Origin: JAJYBV01 sp021812265
GTDB taxonomy: Bacteria > Chloroflexota > Ktedonobacteria > Ktedonobacterales > JACDGC01
Reading direction: 5' to 3'
NCBI GenBank assembly: GCA_027459525.1
Contig: DAIDIC010000214.1
Coordinates: 1-8,256 of the forward strand
Length of the DNA stretch: 8,256 nucleotides
The notes under the pieces were generated by a model, which was not told the DNA's origin, did not search any database, and was given only the letters and a program-made list of their open reading frames with translations. The stretch's first letter is position 1, and every line of letters begins with the position of its first letter. Of the stretch, positions 1 through 6,754 are shown piece by piece. Made by a program: the position numbers and the translations under genes.

Positions 1-100
1 GTATCTGAAACAAAGAGAGGTCTGAGGACACCCCAGAATCCCATACAAGAAGCGGCGCCCCTTGTACATCTCCGATTTTCCATGCTAAAGCGAAAGATCC
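1..100 (+). repeat. Dispersed intergenic repeat, copy A (cut by window edge)
   Basis: This is the right-hand two thirds of a repeat that recurs at 541-677, 4793-4934 and 6755-6885. Shared landmarks are GTATCTG near base 1, ACACCCCAG at 28-36, GCCCCTTGTACATCTCCGAT at 57-76, and the terminal AAGCGAAAGATCC at 88-100. The long stem seen in copies B and C is decayed here: ATACAAG at 43-49 still faces CTTGTAC at 61-67, but the G-run is interrupted. The small hairpin has one mismatch (CTGAGG against CCCCAG). The copy lies directly downstream of the riboswitch terminator on the minus strand, so it would form part of the leader or the start of the thiamine-related transcription unit beyond the left edge. 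Confidence 0.85.
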
Positions 101-117
101 ATTATTAAAAACAGCGC

Positions 118-153
118 AAAAAAAAACGCTTTCCCATTACAAGCGGGAAAACG
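118..153 (-). terminator. Intrinsic terminator, expression platform of the TPP riboswitch
   Basis: Read on the minus strand, CGTTTTCCC (145-153) pairs with GGGAAAGCG (127-135) in a 9-bp stem with one G-U pair and a 9-base loop. Nine consecutive T residues follow (complement of A at 118-126). It begins about 20 bases past the 3' end of the aptamer, the usual place for a riboswitch-controlled terminator. An alternative antiterminator pairing was not resolved by eye. Confidence 0.8.
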
Positions 154-171
154 CCGAAGAGGTATAAACAC

Positions 172-252
172 ACGTTCCTGCGCCGGCATTATCCGGATCA
201 GGTTCTACGGTCGGCACATGCATGCCCTCTCAGCCCAAACGAGCTCCCGCCG
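172..252 (-). promoter_or_regulatory. TPP riboswitch aptamer (THI box)
   Basis: The minus strand carries the conserved thi-box blocks in order: GCGGGAGCTC, then GGGCTGAGAGGGC, then ACC...AACCTGATCCGG, then ATAATGCCGGCGCAGGA. CTGAGA and the CCTGAT...ATAATGCCGGCG segment are the pyrimidine- and pyrophosphate-sensing signatures of the family. GCTC/GGGC forms P2, and CCGG/CCGG forms P4 around ATAATG. In known examples TPP binding represses thiamine biosynthesis or transport genes. The transcript runs leftward through the terminator at 118-153, so the regulated gene lies to the left of base 1 and is not visible. Only a thi-class identity can be proposed for it. Confidence 0.95.
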
Positions 253-292
253 CGAAAATAATTTTTTGCAAAAGATTCTATACTATAGTGAC

Positions 293-332
293 TAAACTAT
301 GGCATATACTGTTAAGATTATACCATAGTTTA
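293..332. promoter_or_regulatory. 10-bp inverted repeat flanking the riboswitch -10, possible operator
   Basis: TAAACTATGG (293-302) and CCATAGTTTA (323-332) are perfect inverted copies with centres 30 bp apart, about three helical turns. One arm abuts the -10 box inside the promoter spacer; the other lies about 10-17 bases past the predicted start. This placement suits a repressor operator, but no regulator is identifiable, and in an AT-rich spacer an RNA hairpin or chance is possible. Confidence 0.4.
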
Positions 333-345
333 ACAAGATATACAA
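317..345 (-). promoter_or_regulatory. Sigma-70-type promoter for the riboswitch transcript
   Basis: On the minus strand, TTGTAT (340-345) is followed by a 17-base spacer and a consensus TATAAT (317-322). Start of transcription would be near 310, about 60 bases before the aptamer. The spacing, the perfect -10 and the position upstream of a riboswitch support the call; the -35 is only a partial match. The spacer holds one arm of a 10-bp dyad listed separately. Confidence 0.65.
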
Positions 346-442
346 ACCGGCAAAAGATAGAATACGCAAGAACATGGGGATATTTCCGCTAAAACAAGCT
401 TAAATACACGCCCCAGTAAGAATGCAACACCGCAGAACACAA

Positions 443-477
443 AAGCAGCGCAAAAGACAAAACCATTTGCGCTGCTT
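443..477 (-). terminator. Hairpin terminator, probably for acnA
   Basis: AAGCAGCGCAAA (443-454) and TTTGCGCTGCTT (466-477) form a perfect 12-bp stem with an 11-base loop. On the minus strand the stem runs into TTGTGTT, a modest U-tract; on the plus strand it runs into GTTTCC. It is the first strong hairpin of terminator type past the acnA stop codon, but repeat copy B lies between them, so B may have been inserted between the gene and its terminator. Confidence 0.55.
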
Positions 478-540
478 GTTTCCTGGATATATCATAACTG
501 CATTACCTTAGTATAGAGGCTGCAAATTACCAGAATATAT

Positions 541-677
541 AAGACTTTCGCTTGAAAGAACTGCATATGTTTCTCGTATTTGAAGCAGAAGAGGGCTGGG
601 GACACCCCAGAACACCGTATAAGGGGCAGTCGCCCCTTATACATCTCCCCGGTTTTCCCTGCTGAAGCGAAAGTCCT
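541..677 (+). repeat. Dispersed intergenic repeat, copy B (complete)
   Basis: This full-length copy has inverted ends AAGACTTTCGCTT (541-553) and AAGCGAAAGTCCT (665-677). Inside are CTGGGG-ACA-CCCCAG (596-610) and an 11-bp perfect stem GTATAAGGGGC / GCCCCTTATAC (617-627, 632-642). Compared with copy C the stem differs at one position on each arm, and the two changes compensate each other. The right end is 7 bases from the acnA stop codon at 685. ATAT occurs just outside both ends (537-540, 679-682), a possible target duplication, although it could also be chance in AT-rich DNA. Confidence 0.9.
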
Positions 678-684
678 GATATAG

Positions 685-3405
685 TTAATCTGTTAACTGG
701 CGAAGCACATATTGCAGAATACCACCGTGGTGATAATAAGCAATTTCAATGCTGCTATCCAGCCGAATAATAGCCTTAAACTGCACAGAGGAGCCATCAG
801 CGCGCTGCGCGGTAACCAACGCCTCTTTCCGTGGAGTCAGATTTTCGGCCAGCCCCGTCACCGAAAACACCTCAGAGCCATCCAGTTGGTATGTTGCGCG
901 ATTTTCCCCCGCTTTAAATTGCAGCGGAACAACTCCCATACCTACAAGATTACTGCGATGAATACGCTCGAACGATTCCGCCAAAACTGCTTTTACGCCC
1001 AAAAGCATTGTGCCTTTGCCGGCCCAGTCTCTGGAGCTGCCATTGCCATATTCCCGACCGGCCAGCACCATTAATGGTATCCCTTCGGCGATATACCTAA
1101 CAGAAGCGTCATACATTGTTGTAATTTCACCTGTGGGCAAATATTTTGTCCAAAAGCCTTCTTTACCTTCGGCCAACGCATTTTTTATGCGAATATTTGC
1201 AAACGTGCCGCGAATCATCACTTCGTGGTTGCCGCGGCGCGATCCATAAGAATTGAAATCGCGAACCTGTACCAAATGCGCTTCTAAATATTTACCGGCC
1301 GGGCTATCGGCGCGAATGGAGCCGGCAGGAGAAATATGGTCGGTTGTAATTGCGTCACCTAAAACCGCCAATACCCGCGCGCCGGAAATATCCGTTATTG
1401 GGGACGGTTCCGGAGCGAGATTCTCAAAAAATGGCGGACGGCGAACATATGTGGATTCGGGATCCCAACTAAATAATTCGCCGGATGGCGCAGGTAATTT
1501 CTGCCAGCGAGCATCACCATCAAAAATATGGCTGTATTCGTGTTCGTATTGTTCCGGTGAAATAGCTTGCTGCATCGTGTTTTGCACTTCCTGCGAAGAC
1601 GGCCAAATATCTCGCAGATATACCGGGTTGCCATTCGGGTCGTACCCAATCGGTTCATTCTGCAAATCCATATCGATAGATCCGGCTAAGGCAAAGGCAA
1701 TCACAAGCGGAGGAGACGCCAAATAGTTTGCGCGCACTTCACCATGAACCCGCGCTTCAAAATTGCGGTTGCCGCTTAATACTGCCGCCACTACAAGGTC
1801 ATTTTCCTTTACTGCTTCTGAAATTGGCCCCGGCAGTGGTCCGCTATTTCCAATACATGTTGTGCAGCCATACCCAACAGTGTGGAAGCCAAGCGCTTCT
1901 AAATATGGCGTTAACCCGGCTTTTTCCAGATATTCAGTAACGACTCTAGACCCCGGAGCTAAACTGGTTTTTACCGAAACTTTTCGGCTCAAACCACGTT
2001 CAACCGCATGTTTTGCCAGCAAACCCGCGCCTATCATTACAGAAGGATTTGATGTGTTGGTGCAGCTGGTAATAGCCGCTATTACCACCGAACCGTTAGT
2101 AATTTCAGCTTCATTGTCTTCCAGCTCCACATGAACGGTTTTTTTTGCGTCGGGCGAAGCCATTTTTTGTGAAAAAGCGTTATAGAAATTGGCTTTGGTC
2201 TGGCCTAACTCTACCCTGCCTTCAGGTCGGGACGGTCCGGCTAAACTGGGTGTAACCGTAGACAAATCCAGCTCCAATTTTTCATCAAACTGCGGATCCG
2301 GTGTATCGTCGGTTCTGAACAACCCCTGTGTTTTCATATAGCGCTCTGTCAAGTCTACCTGAGATGCGGAACGGCCGGTGGCGCGCATGTAGCGCAGTGT
2401 TTCAGCGTCTACAGGAAATAGGGTAGCGGTAGCGCCAAATTCCGGCGACATATTAGAAATAGTTGCGCGATCCGGCAACGGAAGAGAACTTAAGCCGGGG
2501 CCGGAAAATTCCACGAATTTATTGACAACGCCATGTTTGCGCAGCATTTGGGTTACAGTCAGCACCAAATCGGTAGCGGTAGTTCCTTCGGGAAGTTTTC
2601 CGGTTAAGCGCATACCAACAACCACAGGTGTTAACAAATAAATTGGCTGACCAAGCATTACTCCTTCTGCCTCGATACCACCGACACCCCAACCTAAAAC
2701 ACCTAAACCATTTACCATAGGTGTATGAGAATCTGTGCCTACAACCGTATCAGGAAACGCGGTCAATTCGTTGTTGACCATGCGTGTTTGCACAACTTTT
2801 GCTAAATATTCCAAGTTTACTTGGTGGCAAATGCCGGAGCCTGGAGGAACAATGCTAAAGTTTTCAAACGCGCCTTGCGCCCATCTCAGCAAAGTATACC
2901 GCTCACTGTTGCGCTCATATTCGCGTTCAACATTTTGTTCCAGCGCTGTATTTGCGCCAAAATAATCAACCTGAACTGAATGATCAATCACCAAATCAAC
3001 CGGAGCCAATGGGTTAATCACTTTCGGATTCCCCTTCAGTTCCGCCACGGCGTCGCGCATTGCCGCCAAATCTACCACACACGGAACGCCGGTAAAATCT
3101 TGAAGCAGCACTCTTGCAGGCATAAAGGCAAATTCTTCACCAATCGGACCATTAGGACGCCATTTTGCCAAATTGGCAACTTCTGCCTCAGTTATAATTT
3201 CTGCGCCACCGGCCCCGGCTGCGCCGCTGAACCGCAAAGCATTTTCCAGAAAAATCCGCACAGTTACAGGAACCGCCGATAATTGCATGAATCCCTGTTT
3301 TTCCAACGCATGCAGATCATAATACACACACGCGCCATCTGCGCTTGCAATAGTTGCGCGTGAACCGAACGCGCCATTTACTCCTGAATTACCTTGATAC
3401 GCCAT
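685..3405 (-). CDS. acnA: Aconitate hydratase, AcnA type
   Basis: Interconverts citrate and isocitrate via cis-aconitate in the cytoplasmic TCA cycle, using a [4Fe-4S] cluster. The 906-residue length is typical for the AcnA/IRP1 family. The three cluster ligands are visible: Cys448 in SCTN, and Cys514 and Cys517 in GYGCTTC. Other family signatures are GTDSHTPMVNGLG at 223-235, GDAITTDHISPAG at 683-695, GSRRGNHEVM at 721-730 and GREYGNGSSRDWAGKG at 783-798 in the C-terminal swivel domain. The start ATG has AAAGG 7 bases upstream. The gene stands alone, divergent from the dehydrogenase gene at 3776 and with repeat copy B right behind its stop. No truncation or missing ligand is seen. The AcnA-like 2-methylcitrate branch (AcnD) is less likely, because no prp genes are adjacent. 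Confidence 0.97.
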   Translation of the reverse strand: MAYQGNSGVNGAFGSRATIASADGACVYYDLHALEKQGFMQLSAVPVTVRIFLENALRFSGAAGAGGAEIITEAEVANLAKWRPNGPIGEEFAFMPARVLLQDFTGVPCVVDLAAMRDAVAELKGNPKVINPLAPVDLVIDHSVQVDYFGANTALEQNVEREYERNSERYTLLRWAQGAFENFSIVPPGSGICHQVNLEYLAKVVQTRMVNNELTAFPDTVVGTDSHTPMVNGLGVLGWGVGGIEAEGVMLGQPIYLLTPVVVGMRLTGKLPEGTTATDLVLTVTQMLRKHGVVNKFVEFSGPGLSSLPLPDRATISNMSPEFGATATLFPVDAETLRYMRATGRSASQVDLTERYMKTQGLFRTDDTPDPQFDEKLELDLSTVTPSLAGPSRPEGRVELGQTKANFYNAFSQKMASPDAKKTVHVELEDNEAEITNGSVVIAAITSCTNTSNPSVMIGAGLLAKHAVERGLSRKVSVKTSLAPGSRVVTEYLEKAGLTPYLEALGFHTVGYGCTTCIGNSGPLPGPISEAVKENDLVVAAVLSGNRNFEARVHGEVRANYLASPPLVIAFALAGSIDMDLQNEPIGYDPNGNPVYLRDIWPSSQEVQNTMQQAISPEQYEHEYSHIFDGDARWQKLPAPSGELFSWDPESTYVRRPPFFENLAPEPSPITDISGARVLAVLGDAITTDHISPAGSIRADSPAGKYLEAHLVQVRDFNSYGSRRGNHEVMIRGTFANIRIKNALAEGKEGFWTKYLPTGEITTMYDASVRYIAEGIPLMVLAGREYGNGSSRDWAGKGTMLLGVKAVLAESFERIHRSNLVGMGVVPLQFKAGENRATYQLDGSEVFSVTGLAENLTPRKEALVTAQRADGSSVQFKAIIRLDSSIEIAYYHHGGILQYVLRQLTD

Positions 3406-3775
3406 AACAAAGCCTTTCTTGAAAATCTGATTTGTCTTCTATGACACACGTATCTTCTGCTTTCTGTTCTTAATTAGACTACATAGCGCCAATTCATTTC
3501 CACACCGGCTATTCAACGCAAATATCGGACTTTTGTAGCAGAGAACCATACTTATTCAAGCGATTTAGCCAAAACTCCATTCATTTTTTCAGCCATATCG
3601 GTAAAAGCGTGATACTATGATAGGGATGCATAGAGAAAATACGCCCCGTTCATTTTTATTGGCAATGCAAATCTTATCGAAGATATCAACTTCTCGCTTG
3701 CATCACTGCGAATACTATCCATACTCAATTCCAGAGTACTACCATATTTTAATTTTGATATTCGGAGCATGTTAT
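3406..3775. other. Divergent spacer between acnA and the dehydrogenase gene
   Basis: This gene-free stretch of 370 bases must hold promoters for both flanking genes. For acnA (minus) I see a ribosome site, AAAGG at 3413-3417, but no convincing -35/-10 pair. For the plus strand there is an extended -10-like site, listed separately. The heptamer ATATCGG appears at 3522-3528 and 3595-3601, too little to name a regulator. An open frame upstream of 3776 exists but its residues do not look like protein. Confidence 0.6.
3610..3618 (+). promoter_or_regulatory. Candidate extended -10 promoter for the dehydrogenase gene
   Basis: TGATACTAT matches the TGnTATAAT form at the TG and at four of six -10 positions. 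No good -35 is present, as is common for extended -10 promoters. It would give a leader of about 150 bases before the start at 3776. It resembles the TGATATACT site ahead of pyrD. Confidence 0.3.
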
Positions 3776-4786
3776 ATGACTATTAAAGCCGCCGTCATCG
3801 GCGCCGGCGTAATGGGATCCAATCATTTGCGCACATTAAAGGCAATCGGAGAACAAAAAGTCATTATTGCCGGTGTCGCCGATCCATTTGAAACAAACCG
3901 GCTGCGCGCCATGAATCAATATTCAATACATGGCTACGCACATTATGAAGAACTGTTTGATAATGAAAAACCGGATTGCGTCATCATTGCAACCCCAACA
4001 GTGCTTCATTTTGACACCGCTGTAAACGCGATGCAACGAGGCATTCATGTGCTTGTTGAAAAGCCCATTGCGGCCACCATTGAACAAGCGTCTCAGCTTA
4101 TAGAGATGGCGAAAAAACAAAACGTGCTGCTTACTGTAGGGCATGTGGAACGCTTTAATCCAGCGGTCCGTGAGTTAAAACGCCGGCTGAGCGCGCATGA
4201 ACTTGGCTCTATTTTCACCATTCATACGAAACGCATTGGCCCATTTCCAGCGCGCATCAATGATGTTGGCGTTACACTGGATCTAGCGCCGCACGACCTT
4301 GATATTATCAAATTTGTTGCGGGATCTTCAATACAGCGATTATACGCCGAACCGCTGCAGCGCATTCACCGAGACCATGAAGATGGATTGCATGTAACAT
4401 TACGTATGACAAATGATATTCTTGCAACCATGGAAATTAACTGGCTGACACCAACAAAAGTTCGCGAATTACGCGCGTTGGGTGAACATGGCATGTTTGT
4501 TGTCAATTATCTTACTCAGGAGTTATATTTCTACGAAAACGACGCTTACCCAATCGACTGGGAACCGTTAAAGGCTATAAAAGGGGTGAGTGAGGGGACG
4601 ATGACTCGCCTGAAAGTGATGCACGCTGAGCCGCTTCGGCTGGAGCTAGAGCATTTTATTGAGTCGGTTGAACAAAACACTCCTCCAGAAATTACCGGAG
4701 AAGACGGACTTTGGGTGCTGCAAACCATTAATGATATTTTCAGTTCAATCACTATGCAACAAACCGTTACACCAAACCATTCATAA
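3776..4786 (+). CDS. Gfo/Idh/MocA family NAD(P)-dependent dehydrogenase
   Basis: This 336-residue cytoplasmic oxidoreductase is likely to act on a sugar or nucleotide sugar. The N-terminal Rossmann fold begins at once with VIGAGVMG (7-14). EKP at 95-97 is the family lysine motif, and DLAPHDLDII (169-178) carries the conserved catalytic histidine, His173. GHVERFNPAV (122-131) and NWLTPTK (222-228) recall dehydrogenases of the UDP-N-acetylglucosamine 3-dehydrogenase type; that is a memory-based resemblance, so the substrate remains open. I chose the ATG at 3776 because GGAG lies 8 bases upstream and the Rossmann strand starts there. The frame stays open back to 3617, but the extra 53 residues are not family-like. 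There are no sugar-pathway genes nearby. Repeat copy C begins 7 bases after the stop. Confidence 0.88.
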   Translation: MTIKAAVIGAGVMGSNHLRTLKAIGEQKVIIAGVADPFETNRLRAMNQYSIHGYAHYEELFDNEKPDCVIIATPTVLHFDTAVNAMQRGIHVLVEKPIAATIEQASQLIEMAKKQNVLLTVGHVERFNPAVRELKRRLSAHELGSIFTIHTKRIGPFPARINDVGVTLDLAPHDLDIIKFVAGSSIQRLYAEPLQRIHRDHEDGLHVTLRMTNDILATMEINWLTPTKVRELRALGEHGMFVVNYLTQELYFYENDAYPIDWEPLKAIKGVSEGTMTRLKVMHAEPLRLELEHFIESVEQNTPPEITGEDGLWVLQTINDIFSSITMQQTVTPNHS

Positions 4787-4792
4787 GTGTTT

Positions 4793-4934
4793 AGGACTTT
4801 CGCTTGAAAGAGAAGCGCAGGGTTCTCGTATCTGCAACCTGCAACAAAGGGAGATCTGGGGAGACCCCAGAACCCCGTACAAGGGGCGCCGCCCCTTGTA
4901 CATCGCCAATGTTCCATGCTGCAGCAAAAGTCCT
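4793..4934 (+). repeat. Dispersed intergenic repeat, copy C (complete)
   Basis: This is the best-preserved copy, 142 bases, with inverted ends AGGACTTTCGCT (4793-4804) and AGCAAAAGTCCT (4923-4934). The internal hairpins are CTGGGG-AGA-CCCCAG (4856-4870) and a perfect 11-bp stem GTACAAGGGGC / GCCCCTTGTAC (4877-4887, 4891-4901). It fills the space between the stop codon at 4786 and the terminator at 5018, so it would be copied into the 3' untranslated part of the dehydrogenase mRNA. Open frames crossing it on both strands look like translated repeat, not protein. Confidence 0.92.
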
Positions 4935-5017
4935 GAAGTTATATCCGCTTGAACTGCCGATGAAAGGTTTTTGATACAAGCGGAAAAGCTTATTTAGGAA
5001 CACATTAAAATCGCTCC

Positions 5018-5050
5018 AAAAGGAGCTGTACAGCCCCTTTTGTCCTTTTG
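5018..5050 (+). terminator. Intrinsic terminator for the Gfo/Idh/MocA gene
   Basis: AAAAGGAGCTG (5018-5028) pairs with CAGCCCCTTTT (5031-5041) with a single A-C mismatch. The U-rich run GTCCTTTTGTTTT follows. It lies about 230 bases past the stop at 4786, with repeat copy C in between. A weaker 6-bp hairpin at 5065-5079 (AGCCA/TGGCT on the minus strand) may serve the converging lipoprotein gene. Confidence 0.6.
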
Positions 5051-5080
5051 TTTTGCAGCGCAATAAAGCCAGCTTGGCTC

Positions 5081-5812
5081 CTACTCATTACCAGAACCTA
5101 AGATGGTGTTTGGCGCAGGGGTCGCTAATACAACGCCACTATTCCAATTTGAAAACACAAATGTCGCTGAAATGAGAATTTTCTTCCCGTTTTCGTCAGT
5201 TCCGCCGGCGGTTTCGGTAAATTGCAGCGGGAAATAATTTTGCGGATTCACAACAAGGACTGCCTGCCCAGATAACTCCGGCGCGCCGGTTACCGTTTCG
5301 GGATCCAGCGTCGAAATAGCCGCAGTTATTTTTTCGCCATTCACTGAACCCACCTGCTCATTTCCGGCAAGCTGGGTTTGGCTTTGTAAATCTGTATATG
5401 GGATAATTTGAATCGCCTGAGTTACCGGATCAATCTGAAGCGTTGTATCTCCCAGATCTACCCAATTTGTAGCGCCGGGCTGCCGTTGATAGACGTTATT
5501 TCCATCACTAATTACTTCATATTGCGAAGATCCGGAGCGTGAATGAACAGTAAGATTGATATCTAGAATATATGGTTTTATTGTAAATTTACCTGTACCG
5601 TCTGCTGATGTTGCGCCGGTTTGCCAATTCATGGTAAATTGCGCGTCGGTGAGCGTTGAATTTTGGATATTTTGCAGCAATGCGCCGGCGCGCGAATCCG
5701 CAGTAGCGGTTGCAACAGGGGTATATATACTTGCGGCGGAAGTGGCCGACGCGCACCCTGAAAACAAGAAGATGAATAATACCGGAACGAATATTCCTCG
5801 AAATATTTTCAT
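5081..5812 (-). CDS. Secreted lipoprotein, LolA/LppX-like fold
   Basis: A 243-residue protein predicted to be exported and lipid-anchored. The N-terminus is a classic lipoprotein signal: Lys2 and Arg5, a hydrophobic run to residue 17, then the lipobox FSGC with Cys20 as the lipidated residue. A Ala/Thr/Ser-rich linker runs to about residue 40. Residues 43-225 look like one beta-rich domain, with patterns such as FTMNW, GTGKFTIKPYILDINL and SDGNNVYQRQPG that recall the LolA/LppX-LprAFG lipid-binding lipoproteins. That family is an inference from pattern only. I start at 5812, not 5833, because GAGGG lies about 8 bases upstream and the signal peptide then begins with MKIF. The gene follows pyrF, from which element E separates it. 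Its function is unknown; lipid carriage is the family-based guess. Confidence 0.75.
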   Translation of the reverse strand: MKIFRGIFVPVLFIFLFSGCASATSAASIYTPVATATADSRAGALLQNIQNSTLTDAQFTMNWQTGATSADGTGKFTIKPYILDINLTVHSRSGSSQYEVISDGNNVYQRQPGATNWVDLGDTTLQIDPVTQAIQIIPYTDLQSQTQLAGNEQVGSVNGEKITAAISTLDPETVTGAPELSGQAVLVVNPQNYFPLQFTETAGGTDENGKKILISATFVFSNWNSGVVLATPAPNTILGSGNE

Positions 5813-5848
5813 AGCATTTCCCTCATCCCTCAAAAATATTTAATGAAC

Positions 5849-5968
5849 TTAGGATTTTCGCTACATTGACCAAAAAAATATCATACACTGCGCCATGCAA
5901 TCGCCATGCAATTGCCGCTTTTATTACTTTATACACAGTATATAAAGCTATACAAGCGAAAGCCCTAA
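5849..5968. repeat. Element E: same inverted ends as the dispersed repeat, different interior
   Basis: The ends TTAGGATTTTCGCT (5849-5862) and AAGCGAAAGCCCTAA (5954-5968) are imperfect inverted copies of each other. They match the ends of copies A-D (AGGACTTTCGCT type). The 91-base interior shares nothing obvious with those copies. It is AT-rich and holds an 11-bp exact tandem duplication, CGCCATGCAAT (5891-5901, 5902-5912), and a dyad CTTTATA / TATAAAG (5927-5933, 5941-5947). It fills the gap between the pyrF stop (5991) and the lipoprotein start (5812). It is best read as a second, shorter non-autonomous element using the same ends. Confidence 0.7.
5928..5955 (-). promoter_or_regulatory. 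Candidate promoter inside element E for the lipoprotein gene
   Basis: On the minus strand, TTGTAT (5950-5955) is followed by a 16-base spacer and TATAAA (5928-5933). The -35 is built partly from the inner edge of the element's end (CGCTTG). It points at the lipoprotein gene, about 110 bases before its start codon. The AT-rich setting makes chance matches likely. Confidence 0.35.
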
Positions 5969-5990
5969 AAAAATTTCTGACCAGCCAAAT

Positions 5991-6734
5991 TTACCGCAGA
6001 TACGGCGCAACCGTTTCCCATACAAGGCGCGCCGCGTCTTTCGGTGATCCGATTTTTGCGGGCGGAGCAGTAATGGGCCGGCCAATAACAATATACGATG
6101 AACCTGCCTGAACTGCCTGAGCAGGGGTCATAATCCGTTTCTGATCATCTGCCGCAGCCCATTCCGGCCGTATACCGGGAGTGATCAGCAAAAATTCTGC
6201 GCCAAACGCTTGTCGCAGCGCCATAATTTCTTGCGGGGAACAAACCACACCATCTAATCTCGAAGCTTTAGCGTTTGCCGCTAATCGAAAAACAGCGCTT
6301 TCTACAGTTCCGGGAACGCCGACTTCATCATTCAATTCTTGCTGACTGATGCTTGTAAGCACAGTTACACCAATAACAAAAGGGCGAACTTGCGCGGCAG
6401 ATTCTTCCGCTGCTTTTTTTGCCGCAGACATCATTGCCGTACCGCCGTCACAATGCACATTAAACATCAGCACACCATCTACGGAAACAACTTTTGCTGC
6501 GTTTGCAACTGTAGCGGGAATATCTTTAAATTTTAAGTCCAGGAAAACTGAGCCGCCTAACTCGCTGATCGCGCGGATAACCGGAAGAACGCCTTCACTG
6601 GAGCATAATTCAAGACCGACTTTATACCCCCCGGCATATTGACGAGTTTGATCGACAATTCGTTTCGCGTCATCTAAAAAAGGTGTGTCCAACGCTATTA
6701 AAATGGGATTATATTCGTATTTCGGTTGGTTCAT
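5991..6734 (-). CDS. pyrF: Orotidine-5'-phosphate decarboxylase
   Basis: Catalyses the last step of de novo UMP synthesis, removing CO2 from OMP; it is a cytoplasmic TIM-barrel dimer. The 247-residue length fits the short (type 1) family. The active-site array is visible: Asp16 in ALD, Lys38 in YKVG, and Asp66, Lys68 and Asp71 in FLDLKFKD. TVLTS (124-128), TPGIRP (185-190) and IGRPI (217-221) supply phosphate-loop residues. I start at the ATG at 6734 because AGGA lies 8 bases upstream. The frame stays open to 6803, but the extra 23 residues are translated repeat copy D. The gene follows pyrD on the same strand with a 165-base gap almost filled by copy D, so the two are probably one transcript. 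Confidence 0.95.
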   Translation of the reverse strand: MNQPKYEYNPILIALDTPFLDDAKRIVDQTRQYAGGYKVGLELCSSEGVLPVIRAISELGGSVFLDLKFKDIPATVANAAKVVSVDGVLMFNVHCDGGTAMMSAAKKAAEESAAQVRPFVIGVTVLTSISQQELNDEVGVPGTVESAVFRLAANAKASRLDGVVCSPQEIMALRQAFGAEFLLITPGIRPEWAAADDQKRIMTPAQAVQAGSSYIVIGRPITAPPAKIGSPKDAARLVWETVAPYLR

Positions 6735-6754
6735 CTGACAATTCCTGTTATATT

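Noticed and set aside
3527..3560. GGACTTTTGTAGCAG as a fifth end of the dispersed repeat
   Set aside because: Only the first nine bases and GCAG match the reversed right end; no partner end and no interior similarity were found in the acnA spacer.
3617..3775. N-terminal extension of the Gfo/Idh/MocA protein by 53 residues
   Set aside because: The Rossmann fold starts at once after the ATG at 3776, which has a good ribosome site; the upstream residues are not family-like and probably lie in the leader.
4945..4983. 7-bp inverted repeat CCGCTTG / CAAGCGG as a terminator or element end
   Set aside because: The loop is 25 bases, no T-run follows and the sequence does not match the repeat ends; probably chance.
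4659..5063. Open frames on both strands across copy C
   Set aside because: They are translations of the repeat hairpins and overlap the real dehydrogenase gene; no ribosome site or protein-like composition.
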